Assembly: GCA_019247495.1 (NCBI GenBank)
Contig: JAFAOU010000003.1
Coordinates: forward strand, 1-64,000
From: Acidobacteriota bacterium
GTDB lineage: Bacteria > Acidobacteriota > Thermoanaerobaculia > Gp7-AA8
Length of the DNA stretch: 64,000 nt
Reading direction: 5' to 3'
How positions within the stretch are numbered: the first letter of the stretch is position 1; every line of letters begins with the position of its first letter. Under the pieces are notes generated by a model that made no database searches, was not told where the DNA came from, and was given only the letters and a program-made list of their open reading frames with translations. This document shows, in pieces, positions 39,054 through 46,948 of the stretch. Made by a program: the position numbers and the translations under genes.

Positions 39054-39776
39054 TCAGCGCGCGACCAGCATCGCAATCCCGAGAGCAATCAATAGGCCCG
39101 CAACCAGCCGCCGGAACACATTCTCCGGAACGCGGCCGAGGAGCGTGCGGCCGAAGAAGGTGCCGAGGATGACGGCGGCGCTGGCGCCGGCGATGAGCGG
39201 CCAGACCGTGAGCAGCTGGCGTCCGGTGCTGAAGGCGTAGACCGGCAGCCGCGCGCCGTCGACGATCAGCGCGATCGCCACGGCCGTGGCTACGAACACC
39301 TCTTTGCGCACATCCAGCGCAAGCATCGCCGCGGCCCGGATGCCGCCCTGGTTTCCGACTAAACCACCAAGCAGGCCTGAGACGCCGCCGGCAACCCATG
39401 CGCCGCGCCGGCCGAAGCGGAGGTGATCGCTCCATCCCGTCACGCCGAAACATCCGACGATGATCAGCACGATCGCGAAGACCACCTTCAGTGCCTGCGT
39501 CGCCGCCATCGCGTGCAGCAGCGCGCCCGCAAGCGCGCCGGCGCCGCTCATCACGCCGAAGGTTTTCAGCACCTGCCTGTCGACGCGGTCGCGCAGCGTC
39601 CAGAGCCGCAGCGCGTTGCCGATGAAGTGCGGGATGGCCGCGGCGGCGACCGCCAGCTTCACGCCGATGGTCATGCCGAGGAGTGGCGTGAGGATGCTGC
39701 CGATGCCGAAGCCGGCCACGGCCGAAATCGCGCCGGCGAAGAATGCCGCGATGGCGATGAGGATCGCCGAAAGCAT
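39054..39776 (-). CDS. TauE/SafE-family membrane transporter
   Basis: 240 residues with seven to eight membrane segments. Two repeated halves are visible, each with a Gly-rich motif (SAVAGFGIGSILTPLLG and SGLLGGLVGNQGGIRAAAML) typical of TauE/SafE exporters for sulfite, sulfoacetate or related anions. The ATG overlaps the stop of the upstream ArsR gene (TGATG), so the pair is translationally coupled and its expression is likely set by the ArsR protein. The transported ion is uncertain. Confidence 0.88.
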   Translation of the reverse strand: MLSAILIAIAAFFAGAISAVAGFGIGSILTPLLGMTIGVKLAVAAAAIPHFIGNALRLWTLRDRVDRQVLKTFGVMSGAGALAGALLHAMAATQALKVVFAIVLIIVGCFGVTGWSDHLRFGRRGAWVAGGVSGLLGGLVGNQGGIRAAAMLALDVRKEVFVATAVAIALIVDGARLPVYAFSTGRQLLTVWPLIAGASAAVILGTFFGRTLLGRVPENVFRRLVAGLLIALGIAMLVAR

Positions 39777-40168
39777 CAGGAAGTCCGCGCCCTCGCCAGC
39801 TCCGGCCTGGGCGCGTTCTGCAGCGACGCCGGCAATTTCGCCGCGCAGCAGACGCGCTCGAGGGTCATGCGGTCGCGCTGCATCCCGCGCTCGTTCGACG
39901 CGACGTCCAGCACCTTCTGCAGCACCTCAGCAACAGCCGGGTCGGAAGGCATGGTCAGGCTGTAGTGCATCCACTTTCCGTCGCGCCGCGCCGTGACCAG
40001 TCCCGAGCGGCGGAGGTAGGCCAGATGCCGCGAAATCTTCGGCTGCGGCTCATCGAAGATCTCGACGAAGAAGCAGACGCAGACCTCGCCGGCCGCCATC
40101 AGATTCAGGAGCCGCAGCCGCGTCGGGTCGGCGAGCGCCTGGAAAAGTGTGACGAGGCTGGTTTTCAC
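39776..40168 (-). CDS. ArsR-family metal/metalloid-responsive repressor
   Basis: 130 residues. The winged-helix domain reads LADPTRLRLLNLMAAGEVCVCFFVEIF and then QPKISRHLAYLRRSGLV. CVC lies in the alpha-3 position of the ArsR family that senses As(III)/Sb(III); a second pair of Cys (ERVCCAAKL) is near the C-terminus and could add a ligand. It is the first gene of an ArsR-TauE pair. A -10-like TATACT lies at 40177-40182 and a perfect palindrome at 40212-40225 just upstream on the minus strand, fitting autorepression. Confidence 0.9.
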   Translation of the reverse strand: MKTSLVTLFQALADPTRLRLLNLMAAGEVCVCFFVEIFDEPQPKISRHLAYLRRSGLVTARRDGKWMHYSLTMPSDPAVAEVLQKVLDVASNERGMQRDRMTLERVCCAAKLPASLQNAPRPELARARTS

Positions 40169-40211
40169 AGCGCGCGAGTATAGCGGGCTGGCAACGACGC
40201 AACATCCTGCC

Positions 40212-40225
40212 GTAACGATCGTTAC
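40212..40225. promoter_or_regulatory. Candidate ArsR operator palindrome
   Basis: GTAACGATCGTTAC is a perfect 14-base palindrome 44 bases before the arsR ATG, just upstream of the -10-like TATACT (minus strand, 40177-40182). A nearby CATCC-ACAC-GGATG repeat (40236-40249) is also seen. Confidence 0.5.
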
Positions 40226-40279
40226 TTTCCAACCTCATCCACACGGATGGCAACTTATCCGCGTCATACATCAGGAAGG

Positions 40280-40308
40280 TTGAAGTTCCGTACGGAATGC
40301 CGTATAGT
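40280..40308 (+). promoter_or_regulatory. Promoter of the candidate RNA with a central palindrome
   Basis: TTGAAG (40280-40285), a 17-base spacer and TATAGT (40303-40308) form a good sigma-70-type promoter. The spacer carries the perfect palindrome TTCCGTACGGAA (40286-40297), a likely operator. No reading frame starts downstream. Confidence 0.5.
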
Positions 40309-40314
40309 GCGCTT

Positions 40315-40443
40315 CAGGGTCCGGTGAGGGTTGGCCACCTTGCCGAGCGGAATGATGGACCGGACGAGTCGATGGGCCTGCGATCTCTCTCTTAGTTCTG
40401 TCGACTACCTTCACCTACGCCAGTCGATTTTCATCGGACCCTG
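40315..40443 (+). ncRNA. Candidate structured non-coding RNA of about 129 nt
   Basis: The segment starts at the predicted transcription start of the promoter above. Its ends CAGGGTCCGGTG (40315-40326) and CATCGGACCCTG (40432-40443) pair over 12 positions with one G-U, followed by CTTTTA. Inside, AGTCGA (near 40367) can pair with TCGACT (near 40401), and GTCCGG with CCGGAC (near 40360). It has no open reading frame of note. The closed-end rod resembles SRP RNA or 6S RNA in outline, but the SRP GGAA apical motif is not evident and I do not recognise the family. Confidence 0.45.
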
Positions 40444-40446
40444 CTT

Positions 40447-40767
40447 TTAACTCCGCCGCACCATGCGCCGCGCGAAGTACACGGCGCCTCCCGCTCCCAC
40501 CAGCGCCACGATCACCACGAGGGTCGTAGCCGTCGATGAAAAGTAGAACGGATAGCGGATCCGGTTCAGCACCAGGATTGCGGCCACGATGACGAAGAGC
40601 GCGATGCGAACCGCGTAGAGCACCGCTGGCGTGTGCCCCTTGCGGATGGTGTCGCTCCAGATCAGCCAGAGCATGATCGTCAGCGCGGCGATGGCCATCC
40701 CGGTCGGCGGAATCATCGGCAGTCCGGAGCCGGCGACCGTGCGAATCATTTGTTGCGCACCCACCAT
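40447..40767 (-). CDS. Small membrane protein, three helices
   Basis: 106 residues with three hydrophobic segments (about 18-36, 47-66 and 78-96) and a basic C-terminus (YFARRMVRRS). It overlaps the end of the BFD-like gene by 22 bases, so the two are cotranscribed. No family is recognised. It may anchor or support the ferredoxin-like partner; that is only inference from position. Confidence 0.65.
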   Translation of the reverse strand: MVGAQQMIRTVAGSGLPMIPPTGMAIAALTIMLWLIWSDTIRKGHTPAVLYAVRIALFVIVAAILVLNRIRYPFYFSSTATTLVVIVALVGAGGAVYFARRMVRRS

Positions 40768-41033
40768 GCGTCGGCGGACGCGGCCGGCTTCGGAGGCGGC
40801 TGCGCGAGTGCCGTTTTCGGGGCGTGTTCATCCAGCATCCCCTGCACCTCGGGCGTACAACTTCCGCCGCAATGTCCGGTCGTCGCCGTCGTACACGTTG
40901 CAATCTGCGTCAGGGTGCAGGCCCCGCGGCGGATGGCGCGCTCGATCGTGCGGTACTTGATGTTGTTGCAACGGCAGACGGTTCTCAGGCCGCGGATGGC
41001 GGGATGCTGTGCCTGATCGTCATTTTCGTCCAT
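40746..41033 (-). CDS. BFD-like [2Fe-2S] protein
   Basis: 95 residues from the ATG at MDENDDQ. The core VCRCNNIKYRTIERAI ... TGHCGGSCTPEV has the Cys-x-Cys and Cys-x3-Cys pattern of bacterioferritin-associated ferredoxin (BFD) and the same domain in nitrite reductases and CopZ. In the family the cluster passes electrons to release iron from bacterioferritin, or serves in metal handling. A Pro/Ala-rich tail follows. No bacterioferritin gene is in the window. The gap 41034-41268 upstream holds no gene. Confidence 0.8.
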   Translation of the reverse strand: MDENDDQAQHPAIRGLRTVCRCNNIKYRTIERAIRRGACTLTQIATCTTATTGHCGGSCTPEVQGMLDEHAPKTALAQPPPKPAASADAWWVRNK

Positions 41034-41268
41034 TGCGATTCGCGCTAACAGGATCGCGCAGTGACGGCTTCCCAATGGCCGGCCTGGGCCGCGCGCCCAT
41101 CGCCGCGGCCGCGGAGGCTGGTAACGCGAGGCGCGGCAACTTTCGGGAGAGGGAGGAGCTGGTTGACGACGCGGACCTCGGCTTGCCGACTCGGGGGGAG
41201 CGCATGGGCGGTCATTGTATTTGAGAAAGGAGGGCGGTTTACGCGGGCGCGCGGAGAAGCGGAGAACT

Positions 41269-43710
41269 TCAGAGCGTTTCGCGGATTTTCATCAGGAGAG
41301 GGAGGAAGACCTTTTCCCCTTTTTCGTCGGCAAACGCCACCGCGCCATCGATGGCCGATGCGGCCTCGTCACGGCGGCCGGCGCGCAGAAGAGCGTCGGC
41401 GTAAAGAATCGCGTAGTACGTCGTCACCAGCGGGCCGGCGGTCGTGCGCCATTTTTCGAATCCTGATCGGATCTCGCTGATGCCGTCGGCCATGTTTTCG
41501 AAACTCGATGCCCATCCGTGGCTCATCACGCCGAGGCCTTGATACGACGGGAAGCCATGGGAGCGGGCCAGCGATAGCAGCCTGTCGGCGGTTTCGCCGC
41601 ATCGCACGTGGTCGCCAGTCATCTGATACATCCACGCGCCGGTGTTCAAGGCGATGACCAGGCTGAACGGATGATTGAGCGCCTCCGCCTGCGGCAGGAA
41701 CGCCGTCCACGCGTTTCTGGCATCGTCGAAACGGTTTTCGAGGCAGGCAATCCAGACCTCGAACTGATTGACGATCACGGCCGCGTCCATGCCGTACTCC
41801 AGCCGGTGCGTGGCGGTGTCGATGCATGGATAAAGCTCGATCACCTTCCGCGTGTGTTCGGCACACGTCGCGAGGTCGCCGCTCCAGAACGCGCTGTTCG
41901 CGATCGACGTATGCGCGGCAAGCACTCCTTCCAACGACCCGATCCGTTCCGCGACCTCGAGGCATTGCGCGGCGGTAGCCAGCGACTCTGCGAGATCGCA
42001 TCGCACGAGGTAATACGTCCAAAGCGCGAATAGGAACTGCGTGGCCTCAGGACAATCGGGAAACTGGCGGGTAAGCTCGCGAGCGTGGTCGTAGCGCGGT
42101 TTCAGAACGGGTGCGGCCCATCCCTGCAGCACCTTGATCGCCACCGACCAGCGCAGGATCAGGATGAACTCCCGTTTCGCGCGCTCCGGCGTGTTCGGAA
42201 GCAGGTCGATCAGTTCGAGCGCGCGCGTGGCGTGGACCAGCGCTTCCCGATACCCGCTCATTCGCAGCGCCTGATCGAGCACGATCTCCAGATACCGCAG
42301 CGCATTCTCGGCGTCACCGGCTTGGTCGTAGTGATAGGCCAGGTCGGTCGCGATCTGATCGGTGTCGCCTTCGTACATCTCTTCCAGCAGCGCGGCGACG
42401 TCGCCATGCATCAGCATCTTCTCGGCGTCGCTGAGGCTCCCGTACAGGTACTGCTGCACCAGCGCATGCGCGAACCGGTAGTGCGCGAGCACGCGGCGTC
42501 CGCGGCGATGCACCGACAGCTCGAGCACGAGACCGTGCCGTTTCGTGAGATCGGCGGAGAGCAGTTTCAGCAGCCGCCGTTCGTCGACGTTCTGGATCTG
42601 GGCCACGATCTGCGCGAGAAAATCCGTCGTGCCCGTGCCGACGCTCGCCACCGTCAGAATCTCGCGCAGCTCGTTCTCGAGCCGGCCAATCCGCTCGCCG
42701 ATCACGCCTTCGATTCGCGGCGGAAGTTCGGACCACGACACCTCCCGCGCCACCGTCCAGTTTCCGCCGCCGTCGCAAGCGAGGCAGCCTTGCTCGCGCA
42801 GGTAGCGAACCAGCTCCACGGTGAACAGCGGATGGCCGTTCGTGTGCTGGAGGAGCGCAACGCGAAACGACTCCCCGATCCGATTCGGTTCACTGTCCAC
42901 GATCTGATCGATGAAGGCGCGGCGTTCGTCGGAGGTGGATTCGCCGAGGTCGATGACGAGATCGCCGAAGTAGCGCTTCAGTTCGAAGAGCACCTGCTCG
43001 AGTGGATGGCGTTCGCCGCCGCGTCCCATCGTGATGTCGTTGGGCCGATACGTGCCGATAAGCAGAATTCTGGCCTGCTTGATCTGACGCGCGATGTGAA
43101 AGAACAGCGCGATCGACGACGCGTCAGACCACTGCAGATCGTCCAGAGCGATGAGCAGCGGCCGGTCCTTCGCCACTTCCTGCAGCACCTCGGTGTACTG
43201 CCGGAAAATCTTCTCCTGATCGAGCTCCGTTGGACGCTTGGCGGGAGTCGGATCCTTGCTCATCCAACCAGCTTCTTTCGCCACGGCGATGCCGGCGGAC
43301 GCGATCAGCTTCGAGCCCGGGATGAAGACGTTGATCAGCTCGGGCGCCATCGAGATCAACACCTTCCTCGCAACCGAAAGCATGTTCGTGCCGGCCTGCG
43401 GCTTGTCCTCCGCGTCGCCGGTCAGGACTTTCAGAATGTCGCGAAAGGGGAGATACGCATCGCCCGCGCCGGTGGCCGAACTGCACTCGCCGATCGCCCA
43501 TGCGAACGGCGGAGACGCCGTTTCCGCGCGGCGGATGACTTCCGCGAGCAGCGTCGATTTCCCCGAGCCTGCCTCGCCCGCGAGAAGAAGAACGCGCGGC
43601 TTGCCGGCCTGTGCATCGTCGAGCGCCTCCTGAAATCGGGCCAATTCGCGCGTACGGCCCGCGAAGCTTCCAGCAGCGAAGGCAGAGATGTCCGCGGTCG
43701 ATGTCGTCAT
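41269..43710 (-). CDS. AAA-type signalling ATPase with TPR-like tail
   Basis: 813 residues from the ATG at MTTSTADIS; the longer open frame would overlap the divergent protease promoter. The AAA/STAND-like domain begins FAGRTRELARFQEAL with Walker A GEAGSGKS (near residue 46) and Walker B LLIALDDLQWSD (near residue 190). The second half (from about residue 450) is all helical with repeated pairs like TPR, as in MalT-type STAND regulators or the ATPase part of adenylate-cyclase-like proteins, but no DNA-binding or cyclase domain is present. It is divergent from the pepsin-avidin unit with 89 bases between starts. A regulatory or sensor role for that unit is inference only. Confidence 0.82.
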   Translation of the reverse strand: MTTSTADISAFAAGSFAGRTRELARFQEALDDAQAGKPRVLLLAGEAGSGKSTLLAEVIRRAETASPPFAWAIGECSSATGAGDAYLPFRDILKVLTGDAEDKPQAGTNMLSVARKVLISMAPELINVFIPGSKLIASAGIAVAKEAGWMSKDPTPAKRPTELDQEKIFRQYTEVLQEVAKDRPLLIALDDLQWSDASSIALFFHIARQIKQARILLIGTYRPNDITMGRGGERHPLEQVLFELKRYFGDLVIDLGESTSDERRAFIDQIVDSEPNRIGESFRVALLQHTNGHPLFTVELVRYLREQGCLACDGGGNWTVAREVSWSELPPRIEGVIGERIGRLENELREILTVASVGTGTTDFLAQIVAQIQNVDERRLLKLLSADLTKRHGLVLELSVHRRGRRVLAHYRFAHALVQQYLYGSLSDAEKMLMHGDVAALLEEMYEGDTDQIATDLAYHYDQAGDAENALRYLEIVLDQALRMSGYREALVHATRALELIDLLPNTPERAKREFILILRWSVAIKVLQGWAAPVLKPRYDHARELTRQFPDCPEATQFLFALWTYYLVRCDLAESLATAAQCLEVAERIGSLEGVLAAHTSIANSAFWSGDLATCAEHTRKVIELYPCIDTATHRLEYGMDAAVIVNQFEVWIACLENRFDDARNAWTAFLPQAEALNHPFSLVIALNTGAWMYQMTGDHVRCGETADRLLSLARSHGFPSYQGLGVMSHGWASSFENMADGISEIRSGFEKWRTTAGPLVTTYYAILYADALLRAGRRDEAASAIDGAVAFADEKGEKVFLPLLMKIRETL

Positions 43711-43799
43711 GTTTGGAAAGAAGTCATTATCGCTGAAAAATATGCAAGAATGCAGAACCCAATCGTCCGTATCTATGCAATGACTGAAGGAGGTCCACG

Positions 43800-45017
43800 A
43801 TGCGTGGAAGAACCCCCCGATCGGTTGCCCGTCCCGCTGCGCCCGGGACACTCGCGGCGAGAGCCGCATCCGCCCGCGTTGCACCTGCCGCGCTCACCGG
43901 CCAGGCTTTGCGTGTTCCGCTCGTTTCCGGGCCCTACCAGAACAACGGCGCAAGCCAATGGTTCGCGAACATGAATCTCGGCACGCCGGGGCAGCCGCTG
44001 CGAATCATGCTCGACACCGGCTCCAACTTCATCTGGACGACCTCGAGTCTTTGCCCGCCCGACTCGTGTCAGCACTACGGCGGCGGAGAGTTCGTCTACC
44101 AGGATTCATCGACGTTCCAGTGGATCGATCAGAACCAGCAAACGGTCGACTTCGGACCGTGGGGTTCGATGCAGGTGGCGACGGGACAGGACGTCGTGGC
44201 CCTTACGCCCGGCGCGTCGGTCGATCTGGCCATGTTTCTCTCAGCGTCCTACTCCGGCTCGCAGTTCGATCAGCTGGATTGGGACGGCGGCCTCGGCATC
44301 CCCTCGGGCAGCTTGTTCGCCGATCCGCAGGTGTCGTTCATCATCCCGCAGCTGATGTTCGCCGGCCTGATGGATCCTCAGCTTCCGTATGTTTCCTTTT
44401 CAACCGATCAAACTACCGGACAGGGCACCGTGCTCCTCGGCGGCGTCGACCTCGACGCCATCGATCCGTACTCCGCTGTCTTTCTGCCCTGGACGCCCTA
44501 CACGCAGCTTCCCGGCGTGGTCTACATCTGGACGACGCCGCTCTATCAGTACTTCGTCGGCGGCCAGCTCGTCGCGGCCAATCAGCAGTTCGCGCTCGAC
44601 AGCGGCTCGTCGCAATTCAAGGGCGACGACAACATCATGAATACGACGCTGCAACTCGTCGCGGCGTCGCCTCAACCTGATGTGACGCTGATGGTCGGGA
44701 CGACCCTCGCCGGCGCGCACGCAAACATCGTCGTTCCGCCCTCGGTCTACATGGTCAATATCCAAGCCGGCCCGCAAGCGGGACAAACCCTTCCGCAATT
44801 CAATCCGCTCGGATTGAACGGCCTCGTGCTCGTCGGCTCCGTGTTGATGGACCAGCTCTACACCACGTTCGAATACAACGTGAGCGTGGACGAAGCCGGA
44901 TATCACCTAGACCCCGTCGGGATGTGGATCTTCAATAAGGTCGGCGGTCCCCAATTGATTCAAACTACGAGCGCGACCGCATTTGCGCCGCGTCCACGCC
45001 GCCCGCACACGTTGTAA
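43800..45017 (+). CDS. Pepsin-type (family A1) aspartic protease homologue
   Basis: 405 residues with the full two-lobed pepsin layout, rare in bacteria. First active site LDTGSNFIW (Asp72), second FALDSGSSQF (Asp267). Other family marks are NMNLGTPGQP before the first Asp, DWDGGLGIPSG (compare DGILGL), GTVLLGGVDLDAI (compare the GG-D motif of pepsins) and VLVGSVLMDQLYTTFEY near the end (compare ILGDVFxRxYYxVFD). The flap Tyr75 of pepsin appears to be Phe (VDFGPWGSM). The first 40 residues are Arg/Ala-rich with no hydrophobic core, so it has no classical signal peptide; it may be a propart. The ribosome site AAGGAGGT is perfect. The avidin-fold gene follows 10 bases after the stop. Confidence 0.88.
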   Translation: MRGRTPRSVARPAAPGTLAARAASARVAPAALTGQALRVPLVSGPYQNNGASQWFANMNLGTPGQPLRIMLDTGSNFIWTTSSLCPPDSCQHYGGGEFVYQDSSTFQWIDQNQQTVDFGPWGSMQVATGQDVVALTPGASVDLAMFLSASYSGSQFDQLDWDGGLGIPSGSLFADPQVSFIIPQLMFAGLMDPQLPYVSFSTDQTTGQGTVLLGGVDLDAIDPYSAVFLPWTPYTQLPGVVYIWTTPLYQYFVGGQLVAANQQFALDSGSSQFKGDDNIMNTTLQLVAASPQPDVTLMVGTTLAGAHANIVVPPSVYMVNIQAGPQAGQTLPQFNPLGLNGLVLVGSVLMDQLYTTFEYNVSVDEAGYHLDPVGMWIFNKVGGPQLIQTTSATAFAPRPRRPHTL

Positions 45018-45027
45018 GGAGGATGTC

Positions 45028-45807
45028 TTGAGCGTGAACGGTTCATGGATCAACGTCTTCGGCTCCGTCGTTTCGCTCGAACAAAAAGAGGAAGGGGTCG
45101 TCATCGGCACCTACACATCGACGACCGGCGCATCCGGTTCGTATTGGGTGGTTGGATTCACCGACCCCAATCCGCCGGCGAATGGCAACGGACAGAGCCT
45201 CGCCTTCGCCATCCTCTGGCGCTCGTTCGACGGAGGCACGCCCGATCCGAGCTGGCACTACGTCTCCGGCTTCAGCGGCCAGATGGTGACCATCGAGGGC
45301 ACGCCAAGCCTCGTGATGATCCACGACATGGTCGCCACCGCGGTGGACCCGGGCGTCGTGGAGATCATCGGCAGCTACCCCGACAAACTCACATACGTGC
45401 CGCACACCGCCAGCACTCCGCCAAGCGGACCGCTGCCAGTCCAGCTGCCGGCGAACGGCGATCCGGTCGACGGAAACTGGACCTGCGTTCAGGATCCCCA
45501 CATCGCGTTCTTCCTCGACGTTCAGAATGAGATCACCGGCCTCCTCGCCGGCACCCTCACCACCGCCACCGGAACGGTGCATCTCTCCGGCTTCACCGAC
45601 ACCGGCGCCGGCAACGACGGCCTGACTCTGCAAGGCCTGACTGTCGCCGCACTCCTACCGGACGGCCACACGGTCGTGGCGATCGCCGGCAGCCTGAACC
45701 TCCACACCAACTCACTGACGATGTCCTGGCTCGAAAGCGACGGCACCGCAGCCGACTCAACCTGGACGCAAACGCGGCTGCGCGGATTGGATTTCGTGCG
45801 GGGATGA
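45028..45807 (+). CDS. Tandem avidin-fold protein
   Basis: 259 residues from TTG, which has AAGGAGGA just upstream, overlapping the protease stop region. Two avidin-like halves: residues 1-140 begin VNGSWINVFGS and GTYTS, matching the streptavidin positions Asn23, Ser27, Tyr43 and Ser45; residues 150-259 begin DGNW and end MSWLESDGT ... STWTQTRLRGLDF, matching Trp108, Trp120 and Asp128. Thus half 1 keeps the N-terminal biotin residues and half 2 the C-terminal ones; each half lacks the other set (by eye). It has no signal peptide. Biotin or another small ligand might be bound between halves or between subunits. It is in one unit with the pepsin homologue. Confidence 0.78.
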   Translation: MSVNGSWINVFGSVVSLEQKEEGVVIGTYTSTTGASGSYWVVGFTDPNPPANGNGQSLAFAILWRSFDGGTPDPSWHYVSGFSGQMVTIEGTPSLVMIHDMVATAVDPGVVEIIGSYPDKLTYVPHTASTPPSGPLPVQLPANGDPVDGNWTCVQDPHIAFFLDVQNEITGLLAGTLTTATGTVHLSGFTDTGAGNDGLTLQGLTVAALLPDGHTVVAIAGSLNLHTNSLTMSWLESDGTAADSTWTQTRLRGLDFVRG

Positions 45808-45808
45808 C

Positions 45809-46621
45809 TCAGAACAGCGATCTCTGTCGGCGCAGCGCCTCGGGGTCGACGGGCTGCTGCCCGAGGAGGCGTTGCAGCTCACGAGCGCTGGCCGGGCTGT
45901 GGCCGGCAAAGTGATTGTTGAAAAAGCCGAAAATATCTCTCGTACTCGCAGCACTCTTCAGCGCGGCCGACCACGCGCGCATCTCCTCGGAACGATCGAA
46001 CTGCACGCGCGAGTAGTCGGTGATCTCGCGGTCCGGCCCCATCCAACGCACATAGAGAAAGTCCGCGGTGGGCCGCTCGATCTGCTCCAGCATCGTGTCG
46101 CGAGCGATCCACCGTCCGTCGCTGAGCGCGAGCGCGATCCCGTGATGCGCCAACAGCTCCTGCAGATCTGGGAGCACGTCTGGCCGCATCCAACCGCTCT
46201 GGCGAAGCTCGATTGCGAAGCGCAGGTCGACCGGCAACGTGGGAAGGAACTTCTCGAGCGCCGGCAGTTCGTCCGGCTCGAAGTCGGGACCCATCTGCAA
46301 CAGGATGGGGCCCAGCTTCGACCGAAGCTGGCGGGCGCCGTCGAGAAACTCACTCACGACATCGTCCGCATCGCGAAGCCGCCGTTCATGTGTCACTTCC
46401 TTCGGCATCTTGAGCGCGAAGGTGAAGTCAGCCGGCGTGCGCTCACCCCACGCGCGCACCACCTTCGCGTCCGGGATGGCGTAGAACGTGGAGTCGACCT
46501 CGACGCCGCGGAACGCGCGCGCGTACGTCGAAAGAAACTCGGATGGACGCGTTCCAGGCGGATACAGCGACCCCACCCACGCCGCGTAGTTCCACCCCTG
46601 CGTGCCGATGAGAATGCCCAT
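45809..46621 (-). CDS. DUF72 family protein (YecE-like)
   Basis: 270 residues from the ATG at MGILIGTQGWNY; a longer frame adds 18 unconvincing residues. The family marks are GTQGWNYAAWVGSLYPPGTRPSEFLSTYA, EVDSTFYAIPDAKVV, FALKMPKEVTHER and LYVRWMGP. DUF72 proteins have a TIM-barrel-like fold and appear in many genomes without a defined activity. It ends two bases after the avidin gene stops, in the convergent direction. Confidence 0.92.
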   Translation of the reverse strand: MGILIGTQGWNYAAWVGSLYPPGTRPSEFLSTYARAFRGVEVDSTFYAIPDAKVVRAWGERTPADFTFALKMPKEVTHERRLRDADDVVSEFLDGARQLRSKLGPILLQMGPDFEPDELPALEKFLPTLPVDLRFAIELRQSGWMRPDVLPDLQELLAHHGIALALSDGRWIARDTMLEQIERPTADFLYVRWMGPDREITDYSRVQFDRSEEMRAWSAALKSAASTRDIFGFFNNHFAGHSPASARELQRLLGQQPVDPEALRRQRSLF

Positions 46622-46691
46622 TCGCGTGAATGCTACGCGACGCGACACGGTAGACGCGTTTCGGCGCGACCCCAAAACCCACCGACGCCGC

Positions 46692-46767
46692 TGGCTGTGG
46701 CGGGAGGACTCGAACCTCCGACCACCGGATTAACAATCCGGCGCTCTACCAACTGAGCTACACCACA
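46692..46767 (-). tRNA. tRNA-Asn (GTT)
   Basis: Cloverleaf with 7-base acceptor TGTGGTG/CGCCACA, D-arm GCTC-AGTTGGTA-GAGC, anticodon GTT in CGGATTGTTAATCCG, T-arm GGAGG-TTCGAGT-CCTCC, discriminator G and genome-encoded CCA. Divergent from the tRNA-Cys gene. Confidence 0.95.
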
Positions 46768-46873
46768 GAATTTGGCGCGAGGGGCGGCATGGTGGACGAG
46801 GCGGGGGCGCGGTGTCAACGCTGAATATTGACGCTCCGGGGGCGGTTCACTACACTCGCCAATCTTCTGAGAG

Positions 46874-46947
<74 letters not shown>

Positions 46948-46948
<1 letters not shown>

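Noticed and set aside
40315..40443. Candidate RNA as SRP (4.5S) RNA
   Set aside because: The conserved apical motif with GGAA tetraloop and its flanks is not found; kept as unknown.
42085..43974. 629-codon plus-strand frame across the AAA/TPR gene
   Set aside because: Low-complexity Arg/Leu-rich antisense frame; the minus-strand gene has clear motifs.
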